The position numbers and the translations under genes are program-made. This document shows, in pieces, positions 43,925 through 54,202 of a DNA stretch of 64,000 nt (positions within the stretch are counted from its first letter, which is position 1; the number at the start of each line of letters is the position of its first letter). The stretch comes from Mesostigma viride. Taxonomy: Eukaryota > Streptophyta > Mesostigmatophyceae > Mesostigmatales > Mesostigmataceae. Under the pieces are notes generated by a model that worked only from the letters and a program-made list of their open reading frames with translations, ran no database searches and was not told the DNA's origin. The stretch lies in assembly GCA_009746045.1 (NCBI GenBank), contig RPFO01000084.1, positions 1,356,176 to 1,420,175 of the forward strand. The letters are read 5' to 3'.

Positions 43925-45040
43925 ATGGCAGACGGGCGCCGTAGCAAAGGTGCCCCAGCCAGTGGGAATAATGGTGGTGCTGGTAGTGGGACCGCTCACG
44001 TAGATGACGTGGGGGTTACCGGAGAGATTACCAACCTTCATCACAATAATAATAATGCACAAGCTGTTCTTGGTTATGATCTCACTACCCAGGGTTTGCT
44101 TATTGTGAATCAACTGCAACCTGTCACGTCAGACACAAAGCCCAAGCAGGCTGAGGAGTTTGTGGAGGGGCTAGAGGGGTTTCCAAGTTTGTACGGTGGT
44201 ACAAACTATTACCAGATCTGGATAGGTAGCCAGACTTTTGGCAAGTGTACAGATCAGATAAAGGACCTCACTAGAGAGTGTAAGAAGGCCAACAAGGCCT
44301 GGTCCAGCTACGTGGCAGAGTTAAAGGAGCTGCTGGAGGATCAGAGGAAGAAAGTGGGGATCCATTGGCAGGATAAATACCAGGGGTGGGAGGTCAAGGG
44401 GGACCTGATCCAGAACTTCCTTAACTATTGTAAAATGGTTGAGGAGGGCAGGGCTCACGGCTTTAATGTTGCTGATAACATAGCCCTGACCAACTGGCTC
44501 AAGGTTTCTGGGCTGGATAAGGCGACACGTGGCTCCTTAAAGGTCATGTGTGCCCCACACTCAACCCTCAAGGCCTACAAGGTCATAATCAAACAAGCAC
44601 TCGAGGCAGAGGAGCTGTTTGAGGGTGGAGTGCCAGCAGTGAAGGCTACCCAGGCAGGTGGGCGTACCCAGGGGGCTCCAAGACGTCTGAGGCTGACAGA
44701 AGCCAAGGAGGGCGAGGGGCAACCATAACAAGCGCAAGGGCGATCATTCACCTGACTCTGACAGGAGGTCACACTCCAAGTCGGTGTTCAGGCGGGTGGG
44801 TGGTCAGCCCAAGCAGGGCAACGCGTCTGACAACGGGGGAGTGGCCAGGGCAAGTCAAAGATACAATGCTACCTGTGCAAGGGGTGGGGGCACATCAAGA
44901 AGGAGTGTCCCAGCTTCAAGAAGTCCCAGGGCCAGGGCAGCAACAAGAATAACAACAACAACAACAAGAAGAACAACAACAAGTCCCAGGCAGGCCAGCC
45001 TTCAAAGGGCAGTCAGCAAGAAGACAACAAGGAGCAGTGA
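43925..45040 (+). CDS. gag: E2 Gag, ending at a UGA that separates it from Pol
   Basis: It starts MADGRRSKGAPASGNNGG. The capsid region includes FVEGLEGFPSLYGGTNYYQI, VAELKELLEDQRKKVGIHW and LTNWLKVSGLDKATRGSLKV. After losses of single Gs in G-runs near 44675 and 44715 (E3 has the longer runs) and a further shift near 44840, the knuckle CYLCKGWGHIKKEC and an Asn/Lys-rich tail follow. The frame ends EDNKEQ then TGA (45038-45040), next codon CTG. Downstream codons stay open in the same frame into Pol. Gag forms the particle shell and packages RNA. Confidence 0.8.
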
Positions 45041-48000
45041 CTGTCTGAGGCAACCCCTACACACCTTAATTCACCCAAGGGGGAGGCCAGGTGCTCCAAT
45101 GCAGATTTTATATCTGGGCAACAAGAGGGTGATCTCCAGGTTCAGGGTGGCCCCAGGTCACCTGGAGAGGTACAGGTTCCTATGAAGACGTCCTTGACAG
45201 CTGATGCAGCTGTAAGAATGTCTGACCCATGCATCCTCGTGCTGGGCACGAGGGTGGACCTCTCATTTTGAGAGAAACCAATGTACAACCACAGAGGGGT
45301 GTGAAGGCCTCTGGTGGTATGCATGTGGTCCCTGCTGGCGGTCCAGGTGTTGGGCATGAGCAGGGTGACTCAGGCTCTGAGTCAGAACAGGATGGAAGTC
45401 AGCATGGTGATGCTGGACAACCTGACAGCACAGTCCTGACTGTGCCAGGGACTGCTTCCTCTGTGTACCAGGAGTTGGGTGCCCGAATCCACAACATGTT
45501 TGGGCATGCCACTTCTCTGTCAAACAACTTTGCCTTCCGTATGGGCAGGGCACCCCTTCTTAAGGCGTGTCAGCAAGCTGCCTCACGGTGTAAGTGCCAG
45601 TTGTCCTCCAACAAGCCCAGGAAATCACATGCCAAAGCTCTACCTCAGAGCATTGGTGATCTGCAGTGTGATATCCAACACATCAGGGGCATGCAACTGT
45701 TGGTGTGCGTGGACAGGTACACGAAATACAAGGTGCTAGAGCATTTACCTTCTATGAAGAACAGGTACTTGCTGGCTGCCCTGCAGAATGTAAGAGCCAA
45801 GTTTCCTACCACAAGGATCCAGGTGGACATGCAGTTTCAGCATCTCAAGGGTGATCCTACCCTTCCTGAGTTGCTGGTTACACCTAGGGAGGCTCATGGG
45901 CAGCAGGGTGCTATCGAGAGGGCAATCCAGGAGGTCAAGAAATTGATCATCTCTGAAGACTGGGTACCCTTGTCTGCACCTGCACTTGTCAGGAGTGCAT
46001 GGCTGAGGAACGTGGAGCAGCAGCTGAACAGCAGGGTTAACTTCTACTATGATGGAGTTGCTGTCAGCCCAATGGGTCTATATCATGGCCTGTGCCCACC
46101 ACATGTGCTGGAGGGCTGGAAACATGCTGCACATGTCACCTTTGCCAAGCTGAGGGAGAAGGACCGGGGTTGGAAGATGCTGGAGCCACAAGTGGGTCAG
46201 AAGGTCCTAGCTTGGAAGGAACCTAGCCTTTATGGCAAACGTGGTAGCTGGAGTCCTGGGGTGGTTACCCAGGTTGATGAAGCTAGCCACGCATGCTTGG
46301 TCAGCATGGAGGACGAACCAAAGCATGTGCACCGGCTGAGTTGGTCATATGTCAAGCCTAACCTGATGAATGAGGGCAGTCAGGCACAAGGCTCACAGGA
46401 TCTGCAGGATTTTCAGGTCCCAGGTGACATCACTGACGCAACGACCACATCTGTTGCAGGGGAATCTGTCAGCCCTGGCCAGGTTGCAGAGGTACTTGTT
46501 GAACAGGCTGCAAGGTCAACAGCTGGGGAGTCAACTGTCAAGCCCAAGGCACTAACCAAGCCCAGGGGGACAAGTTTGGCTGGATTGATTGGGGCTCTAC
46601 AAAGAGCCAAGAAGCAGCCCAAGGTAGCCAAGCTCAGGTGGCATGGCAATCTGGGGCTGGACACTGCCTTAGAGGTAGACACTAATTCTCAGGTCTCCAT
46701 CATTGGGACCAGGGCTGCAGCAGGGTACAGCATGTCTGAACCCAGCTATCAGTTTGTGTCTGACTTCAGTGGCGGGGTACACGTGAAGGTACTGGGTGAG
46801 GTATTCATTCCTATCCTTGGACAGGACACTGCTTTTTGTGTCTTGGAGGGCTATCAAGGACCTGCTCTTCTGGGGCAGAATTTCCTATGCCAGGATGGGG
46901 TAGTGATCACGTCCTCTCTCCTGACTAAGGAAGGGGCTGGTCAGGTCCCACTGATTAATTTCAGGACCACTCACCTATCACGTGCAGTAACCAGGACGGT
47001 TAAGCGTGTGCAAGTGTGCCAGGGGCAGGAGCCCTTGGTTGATGACCTCATACTGCCAGCTGCTAGTCATCCAAGCAGTTTGGGCATTGGTCCTCACTCA
47101 CTTGCTGGACACAGCCCTATCAACTACCAAGGCCTGGTGAAGCTCATGTCCTCTCCCATTATGTGTCCCCAGGTCACACTGGGTCTGATTAAATCTGGGG
47201 AGGACTGGATCTCCAAGAAATGCGTGGAACCTGTCAATGACCTGCCTCCTGCACGACGTCTACTCAAGCTCAAGTTTGTCATCAAGATGAAGGAGGTGGA
47301 CGGGGTCAAGGTACCACATGTCAGGCCAGTGCTGAATGAGTTCAAGGGTACTGGTGAGTGCACTGCTGAGGAGTTGTATACCCCTGGCATGTTGCATGAT
47401 ACTTGGAGGCTGCTGCTGTGTGTATTTCTAGGCCTTCTCAACAAGGGCTTGGACTATGGCTCAGTGGTGGTAGACTTCAAGAGGGCATTTCTGGAGGGGA
47501 TGCAGATGTGGCACAGGAAAAGTGGGAGGGCAAGACGCCTTTCTATGTTAGGGTGCCTGCTGTATGGAAAAGGGACATCCACACGGAGTTCCTTAAAATC
47601 CTCAAGGGCCTGGAGGGCCTGAGGTCAAGTCCAATAATCTGGAGGGAGACTCTCAACCGTTTCCTGAAGGAGCATTGCAACTTGAAGGTCTCTCCTGTAG
47701 ACCCCTGTCTGTTTCTGGGGCAATGGGAAGGCCTGCCAGTGTATGCTTCGCTGCACGGGGATGACCTACATCTGATAGCTCCCACGTCGTGGCTTAAGGA
47801 GCTGATCTCCATCATTAAGTCCAAGTTTCCTCTGGGTAGGGAGCAATGGCAGGTGGAGAATGAGCCTCTGCTGTTTGTGGGCATGGAGGCCACACTGGTG
47901 AAGAAGGGGGGGAGTGGCGTATGCTGCTGGTGGGGGGCAATGATTATCAAGAGACCCTCATTAGCAAGCTTCCTCCAACCATCACACAGGCACTGTGTCC

Positions 48001-48664
48001 CATGGTGAGGGGCATGGTTGCTTGGGTGGCAGGCATTTCCAGGCCAGACCTTATGGTCATAGCCAGGTTGCCTGATGACATGCTGGTGGAGCTAGGGTCT
48101 GCCAAGGTGGCTGATCAGGTCAGGGCTTCATCTGGCATTCTGTTGTCTGCAGTGGATTTATCACAACCCATTTGCATGGAGCTGTATGTGGATAGCTCAA
48201 TGGACAGCAGGCAGGTCTCCAAGGTCAGGGGCAGGGCTGCAGGGCTCTTTGTGCTCAGACAGGAAGGCCTGGGGAGTTTGGTGAGCTGGTTTAGTCGCCT
48301 GCACAAACGGGTGGCTGTCAGCAGTGATGTGGCAGAATGCAGGGCTATTTGTGAAGGCATTCACACAAGCCTTTATCTGAAGGAGTTGCTTCATCAGATG
48401 ACTTCTAACACTCCTTGGCCACTTCAGGTTACCACTCTTCTAAAAACAGACTCCATGGGGATGGTGCAGTTTGTGCACAGGCAGATGGCCAGAAGTAGGG
48501 ACTTGGATTATCTCCTTCTTAAGGAGTTGTCCTCCTTGGCCAATATTGAGCATATCCCTGGGGTTGACAATCCTGCTGATGCTTTGACCAAGCTAGTGCA
48601 GAAGGCAGCAGTGCAATACAAGGTTCTTCAGTCTCTGATGGACCCATCTCAGCAAGCTGTCTAA
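45041..48664 (+). CDS. pol: E2 Pol: integrase, protease-like domain, RT, RNase H
   Basis: Numbered from 45229. Integrase zinc residues are H88, H93, C121 and C123 (CxC, not CxxC). Core acidic residues are D148 (QCDIQHIRG), D200 (QVDMQF) and E230 (GQQGAIERAIQ). A retropepsin-like domain starts D484 (EVDTNSQVSII) and ends near L547 (ALLGQNFL). RT has VVVDFKRAFLEG (motif A, about 47470) and LHGDDLHLI (47754-47765). RNase H has ELYVDSSMDSRQ, AECRAICEG, LKTDSMGMVQF and VDNPADALTKL, with stop at 48664. Single-base shifts near 45222, 47500 and 47905 are absent or different in E3. PR between IN and RT is opposite to the known copia order. Confidence 0.85.
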
Positions 48665-48948
48665 GCTGGTGCATGGTTATAGGGCATTGGAGAGCAGATT
48701 GTGTGGTAGTGTCAGCATTGTGACTGGCATAATACCTGTATTTTAGTCTGTACTAAGGCTCATGGACCATGGTACACTCACTCTGATTTTAATCAGGATA
48801 CAGCCAGGTTTTGGCTGGGGTTCATGCTGTTGACTACACAAGGTTGACAGGTCCATTACAGACCATGTATTCTATTTTAAAAGAAATGTATATTTGTACA
48901 TACTCTCACAATGGTCTGGGAACCTTTATTCTGGGGTTTATAGGGCGG

Positions 48949-48959
48949 GGTTCGATTCC
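48949..48959 (+). promoter_or_regulatory. tRNA T-arm / B-box-like motif upstream of the E2 3' LTR
   Basis: GGTTCGATTCC within GGGGTTCGATTCCC fits the Pol III B-box consensus and can form a short T-arm-like hairpin. Equivalent motifs occur in E3 (51943-51953, minus) and in diverged E1 (25591-25601, minus, GGGGTTCAATTCCCC). No complete tRNA surrounds it. Confidence 0.5.
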
Positions 48960-49613
48960 CTGGTATTATGTTTCTACAAGCTGGCCTGTTCAGGTGTTTG
49001 CCTGTTCAGACTTCCCTAGTTCCCCAGGGCAGGATTTAATTGTTGCCTATGTGTTTCATTTTGTCATTTGTTTGCTGTGGCAGTTTACCATCTGGCAAGT
49101 AGACGGGCGCCGTAAGACGGGCGCCAATAGACCCCTGTTGAGAGAATGACAGGCAAACTATTGTAATACGCCTTACTTTGTCAAGTGGTATTTTAATTGT
49201 CATGGATTTATTGTACTTATATTGAATATGTACTGGGTTTTATGGGATTAGTATCTGGGATTAATGTAACTCACCGCCAGAAGGTCATTGTACTGGAGGC
49301 TCTACCGAGGTGATGGGATTAATTCCTGGAGAAGACCTCATAGAATTAACCTGTATGTATTTAATTTTGTGTGCTTCTAATATCTGGTGGTACTCTGTAA
49401 TGCCACTTCCATAGGTTTTTATCCATTTCTCATGGAATGGTTTTCCCTGTGGCAGATCTGTTTCTTTTCCAGTTCCTTAAAAGAAAGGGCTGGGGGAATG
49501 GCAATGGCCATTAAAGACATCTGTTCAAGCTTCAAGCTGGAGTGAAGGACATTTCAAGCTACTTCAAGGGTCCCTGGCAGGGGATGTGATCCCTAAAGAA
49601 AAGAAGGGATTGG

Positions 49614-50227
49614 AGTTAACGTAAAGGATTTACGTTAGATGGATAGAGATTGTTACGCTCTTTCCAACGGCACCTTGAACGCCTCATTTGGTTAAGGAAC
49701 GTAAAAGTTATGACGTTTCCTAGGCTGTGCCGACAGTACCCGGCGCGCCACTGTGGGCGCGTACGGACACAGGATGTACAAGTGTCACTTTGATAGTCCG
49801 CAGGACGTTGACAGGACTTGTACAGGACTTGATGGTCAATTGATAGGTAGGCGCTGTAGCGCGCCAGGACCTATGAGACAATTGATGCTGACTAGTGTAC
49901 GGATAGGTCCACAGGACTAGCCGTATGGACAATTGATAGATCTGCGCGCCAAAGGCGTGCCAGAGTCTGTGTAATCAATTGATTGACAGTTCAGCTGTGA
50001 CAGTGCAGCTGAATACTTGGACGCGTCCCTAACAACCTATATGTGTGACTTGGTCGCACCGGGACGCTAGTTCTTGCGTGCACGTTCTCTTGGCACTGCG
50101 ACCCTGTCGTCTGTGCTGCGTGCAGTCTTGGAAGTGACGTGACTTACGTCTGTGTTTCCTGTTATTAATAAAGGCAACTTCCTGCAAGAACCATGGCGGA
50201 ATTCGTGGCATTCACTCTCATACAACT
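49614..50227 (+). repeat. E2 3' LTR
   Basis: 614 bp. It is preceded by the polypurine tract ending GGGATTGG and followed by TSD CCCGC. It differs from the 5' LTR by a few substitutions and one- to two-base indels. Confidence 0.9.
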
Positions 50228-50660
50228 CCCGCGAGATCCGCATCGACTTCTGCAAGATCCGCTCTGCTGGGCTCAGCGTCCGTACCATCCTACTCTCATC
50301 ATTCAAAATTGCTCCCCAAGAGGGGGGTAGTAAGTTCAGCACATCCACTTGGCCACCTTCCCCCGGACCAGGCAAGGCCAAGCGTGCGGCCACTAACGGT
50401 TCGTAAGGGGCTCCTTCAGCATATTCACCCCCATCCACTACAGATCCTGCCATTGCCGCTACGGAACCACCGTTCCGGCGGACAAAGGACCTGCAAGCAT
50501 CATCGATCCCATCTAGGGCCGCCTGCTGCAGAGGCCCGGGCACACGGGCTGAATCTACAGCAGGCGGGTCTCGCCCCCCCCCCCATCCAGTTTAACGCCC
50601 TAACCGTCTGACAGGCTAGTGTGCGAGCATTAAAAGCCCGACTCATCCTATCGCGCCTAC
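50228..50660 (-). pseudogene. Older RT element, segment 2 (between gag-like and RT core)
   Basis: Minus frames MSRAFNARTLACQTVRALNW and LQQAALDGIDDACRSFVRRN, then QVDVLNLLPPSWGAILNDES and LSPAERILQKSMRISRE, lead into segment 3 after E2 is removed. VDLLNLLPP...I..D..R...L is a pattern I associate with the N-terminal part of algal/protist retroelement RTs (inference). It lies between the E2 and E3 target duplications (CCCGC; CCTAC). Confidence 0.55.
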
Positions 50661-51279
50661 AGTTGTGAGAGAGAAATGCCGAAGTTCGCCATGGCTCTTG
50701 CAGGAATGTTGCCTTTATTAGAATAAGGGAAACACAGACGTAAGTCACGTCACTTCCAAGACTGCACGCAGCACAGGCAACAGGGTCGCAGTGCCAAGAG
50801 AACGTGCACGCAAGAGCTAGCGTCCTAGAGCTACCAAGGCACACATATAGGTTGCTAGGGACGCGTCCAAGTATTCAGCTGCACTGTCACAGCTGAACTG
50901 TCAATCAATTGATCACACAGACTCTGGCACGCCTTTGGCGCGCAGATCTATCAATTGTCCATACGGCTAGTCCTAGCTGTGGACCTATCCGTACATTACT
51001 CAGCATCAATTGTCTCATAGGTCCTGGCGCGCTACAGCACGCCTACCTATCAATTGACTATCAAGTCCTGTACAAGTCCTGTCAACGTCCTGCGGACTAT
51101 CAAAGTGACACTTGTACATCCTGTGTCCGTACGCGCCCACAGTGGCGCGCCGGGTGCTGTCGGCACAGCCTAGGAAACGTCATAACTTTTACGTCCCTTA
51201 CCCAAATGAGGCGTTCAAGGTGCCGTTGGAAAGAGCGTAACAATCTCTATCCATCTAACGTAAATTCTTTACGTTAACT
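50661..51279 (-). repeat. E3 3' LTR
   Basis: 619 bp, ends AGTTGTGAG on the plus strand (CTCACAACT in element sense) and GTTAACT. The internal neighbour (plus strand CCAATCCCTTCTTTTC) is the reverse complement of the polypurine tract. Confidence 0.9.
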
Positions 51280-52009
51280 CCAATCCCTTCTTTTCTTTAG
51301 GGATCACATCCCCTGCCAGGGACCCTTGAAGTAGCTTGAAATGTCTTTCACTCCATGCAGCTTGAAGCTTGAACAGATGTCTTTAATTAATGGCCAATGC
51401 CATTCCCCCAGCCCTTTCTTTTAAGGAACTAGAAAAGAAACAGATCTGCCACAGGGAAAACCATTCCATGAGAAATGGAGAAAAACCTATGGAAGTGGCA
51501 TTACAGAGTACCACCAGATATTAGAAACACACAAAATTAAATACATACAGGTTATATTCTATGAGGTCTTCTCCAGGAATTAATCCCATCACCTCGGTAG
51601 AGCCTCCAGTACAATGACCTTCTGGCGGTGAGTTACATTAATCCCAGATACTAATCCCATAAAACCCAGTACATATTCAATATAAGTACAATAAATCCAT
51701 GACAATTAATATACCACTTGACAAAGTAAGGCGTATTACAATAGTTTGCCTGTCATTCTCTCAACAGGGGTCTATTGGCAACCGTCTTACGGCGCCCGTC
51801 TACTTGCCAGATGGTAAACTGCCACAGCAAACAAATGACAAAATGAAACACATAGGCAGCAATTAAATCCTGCCCTGGGAAACTAGGGAAGTCTGAACAG
51901 GCAAACACCTGAACAGGCCAGCTTGTAGAAACATAATACCAGGGAATCGAACCCCGCCCTATAAACCCCAGTATGAAGGTTCCCAGACCATTGTGAGAAG
52001 TATGTACAA

Positions 52010-53972
52010 TCGGGGTTCTTTGAACGGAGTTTCTTCTATACGTGAATGCGGGAACAAGAGGCCGCTGGATGAGCGGCTTATAGGTCGCAGTGTTTACTCG
52101 TAGCTGTTTGGCTAGAGCTTTTGTGATTAGTAGATGCAATATAGTGCATGGTTGAAAAATGAATTAAATAAAATGTGCGTTCCGCGCTTGGGTTGATTAT
52201 ACCCGGGCGGAACGGGGCGTGAGGTGCAGTGCCCCTGAAAAGAACAACCTACGCATTATTTAATACTAGCCGTGCAGATTCGGGATATTCTACCCCCGGT
52301 CTGTACGGTTAGCGTCTTACTAGCATCCACTAAACATAAGGGTTTAATGACGTCAGTTAGCTAGGGATAAGGGAGGTTTTGCGACTAAAAGCCGCTCTGG
52401 CTGGTTTTGTCGGCCTCTTTCTTTGCTCGTTGTCGTTGCGGCGGCAGCCGCAGCTATGGGTGCTGCGGAGCAAAATCCCAAAAGCACTGGTTGCACTGGC
52501 CACTTGGCCAGTGGTGAGACTTCCAGTTGTTAACCGGCCAGGCGTAGTTCCTCGCCCGGTTAACTAAAAGAAAAGAAAAAGATTACCTCCGGTCCGCACC
52601 TTTTCCCCAGCTTGGGGTCTTTGGTGGGCCGGATGCCGTGACAGGTGCTCAACTGTCGCTTGGTCGGCCCAGTGCGCGAGCTGGTGCTCCGTACCTGGGG
52701 ATGCTTGCACCCCGGGTTGGAGCCGGATGGCTGGCACTGGCGACCCGTGTCTCGGTCCGCGGCCTGCGGCTTTTTCTTCGGAAATTGCTGCTGGCCAGCA
52801 AACTTTGCAATTGCCTTCCGCCGAGGGGGGGGTGGTTGGGGCTGGGGACGGCGATGGGAAAAGCGTCTAAGCTAGAAATTTTTTCCCCACGCATAGAAAC
52901 CTCGGGGGGGAATGCGGTCTTGGCTGAACGGACTCTCGTTCAGCCAGGTGCCTGGGGCTGTGGCCTCGGGCATCCGGGCTGGCGGGGCCTGGGCTAGGTC
53001 CACGTTTTTTCTCGAAGCACCCCGGGTCTATGGGGAGACGGCCATAGCGGTACCGACTCGGGGCCCCGAGAGGGGTCATGATAGGCTGGCCGTGCGCAAT
53101 CGCAGTGCAAATGCGCTGGGCCTTTTTGGGCCTGGCCATGCATCCACAGCCGCCGGGCACACGCCTCCCGATGTGGGGGGCTCCCGTTTTGCGGCAGGGC
53201 GGTCACTTGTGACAACAAGCAAGGTGGAGTGCGGCTTCAAGGGAAAGCCAGGGCGGGGGTGATTGGGCAACGTACTTCATGAAGGGCCTTGAACGGCGTG
53301 CCTCCGGGCATGTCAATTAGTGTCACATGTATGCTTCCACTTATTGTTTTAATGAAGATGCTGGTTTTTGTGGGAGCTACGTGGGACATGAATCGGGGTT
53401 CTTTGAACGGAGTTTCTTCTATACGTGAATGCGGGAACAAGAGGCCGCTGGATGAGCGGCTTATAGGTCGCAGTGTTTACTCGTAGCTGTTTGGCTAGAG
53501 CTTTTGTGATTAGTAGATGCAATATAGTGCATGGTTGAAAAATGAATTAAATAAAATGTGCGTTCCGCGCTTGGGTTGATTATACCCGGGCGGAACGGGG
53601 CGTGAGGTGCAGTGCCCCTGAAAAGAACAACCTACGCATTATTTAATACTAGCCGTGCAGATTCGGGATATTCTACCCCCGGTCTGTACGGTTAGCGTCT
53701 TACTAGCATCCACTAAACATAAGGGTTTAATGACGTCAGTTAGCTAGGGATAAGGGAGGTTTTGCGACTAAAAGCCGCTCTGGCTGGTTTTGTCGGCCTC
53801 TTTCTTTGCTCCCCCCCCACCCACCCTTGTCTTGGTTGCCTCTAGGGCAACGTACTTCATGAAGGGCCTTGAACGGCGTGCCTCCGGGCATGTCAATTAG
53901 TGTCACATGTATGCTTCCACTTATTGTTTTAATGAAGATGCTGGTTTTTGTGGGAGCTACGTGGGACATGAA
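52010..53972. mobile_element. Head-to-tail dimer of an unclassified non-coding element
   Basis: Unit 1 (52010-53392) is B(419)-V(836)-A(128). Unit 2 (53393-53972) is the same B(419) and A(128) with only 33 bp between them. B starts TCGGGGTTCTTTGAACGG and A ends GTGGGACATGAA. Comparison with E2 shows the insertion point GTACAA/ATATAC with no target duplication (at most an ambiguous AA). B includes GCGTTCCGCGCTTGG and GGGCGGAACGGGG, which can pair. V contains GTTAACCGGCCAGG and CGCCCGGTTAAC, another hairpin. No reading frame of interest. Rolling-circle or circular-intermediate integration would fit tandem units without duplication. Confidence 0.6.
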
Positions 53973-54202
53973 ATATACATTTCTTTTAAAATAGAATACA
54001 TGGTCTGTAATGGACCTGTCAACCTTGTGTAGTCAACAGCATGAACCCCAGCCAAAACCTGGCTGTATCCTGATTATGATCAGAGTGAGTGTACCATGGT
54101 CCATGAGCCTTAGTACAGACTAAAATACAGGTATTATGCCAGTTACAATGCTGACACTACCACACAATCTGCTTCTCCAATGCCCTATAACCAGGCACCA
54201 GC

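Larger units (their letters stand above)
42412..50227 (+). mobile_element. Copia-like LTR retrotransposon E2 (complete, young)
   Basis: LTRs are 42412-43028 and 49614-50227 with only a handful of differences. The 5-bp TSD CCCGC is at 42407-42411 and 50228-50232. LTR ends are AGTTAACG and CAACT. Order: 5' LTR, 236-codon ORF (43053-43763), splice-acceptor-like TTTTCCAG, gag (43925-45037), UGA, pol (45041-48664: IN, PR, RT, RNase H), T-arm-like motif (48949-48959), purine tract AAAGAAAAGAAGGG, 3' LTR. It inserted into an older RT element. E3 is an almost identical inverted copy 433 bp away. Confidence 0.95.

Noticed and set aside
44670-44850. Programmed frameshifts inside E2 Gag
   Set aside because: The breaks coincide with G-runs whose length differs between E2 and E3, so base-count errors or simple mutations are more likely than regulated shifting.
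48811-49149. Additional ORF downstream of E2 RNase H
   Set aside because: The frame does not survive in E1, and in E3 it is cut at the dimer insertion. It overlaps the T-arm-like motif and the 3' untranslated part.
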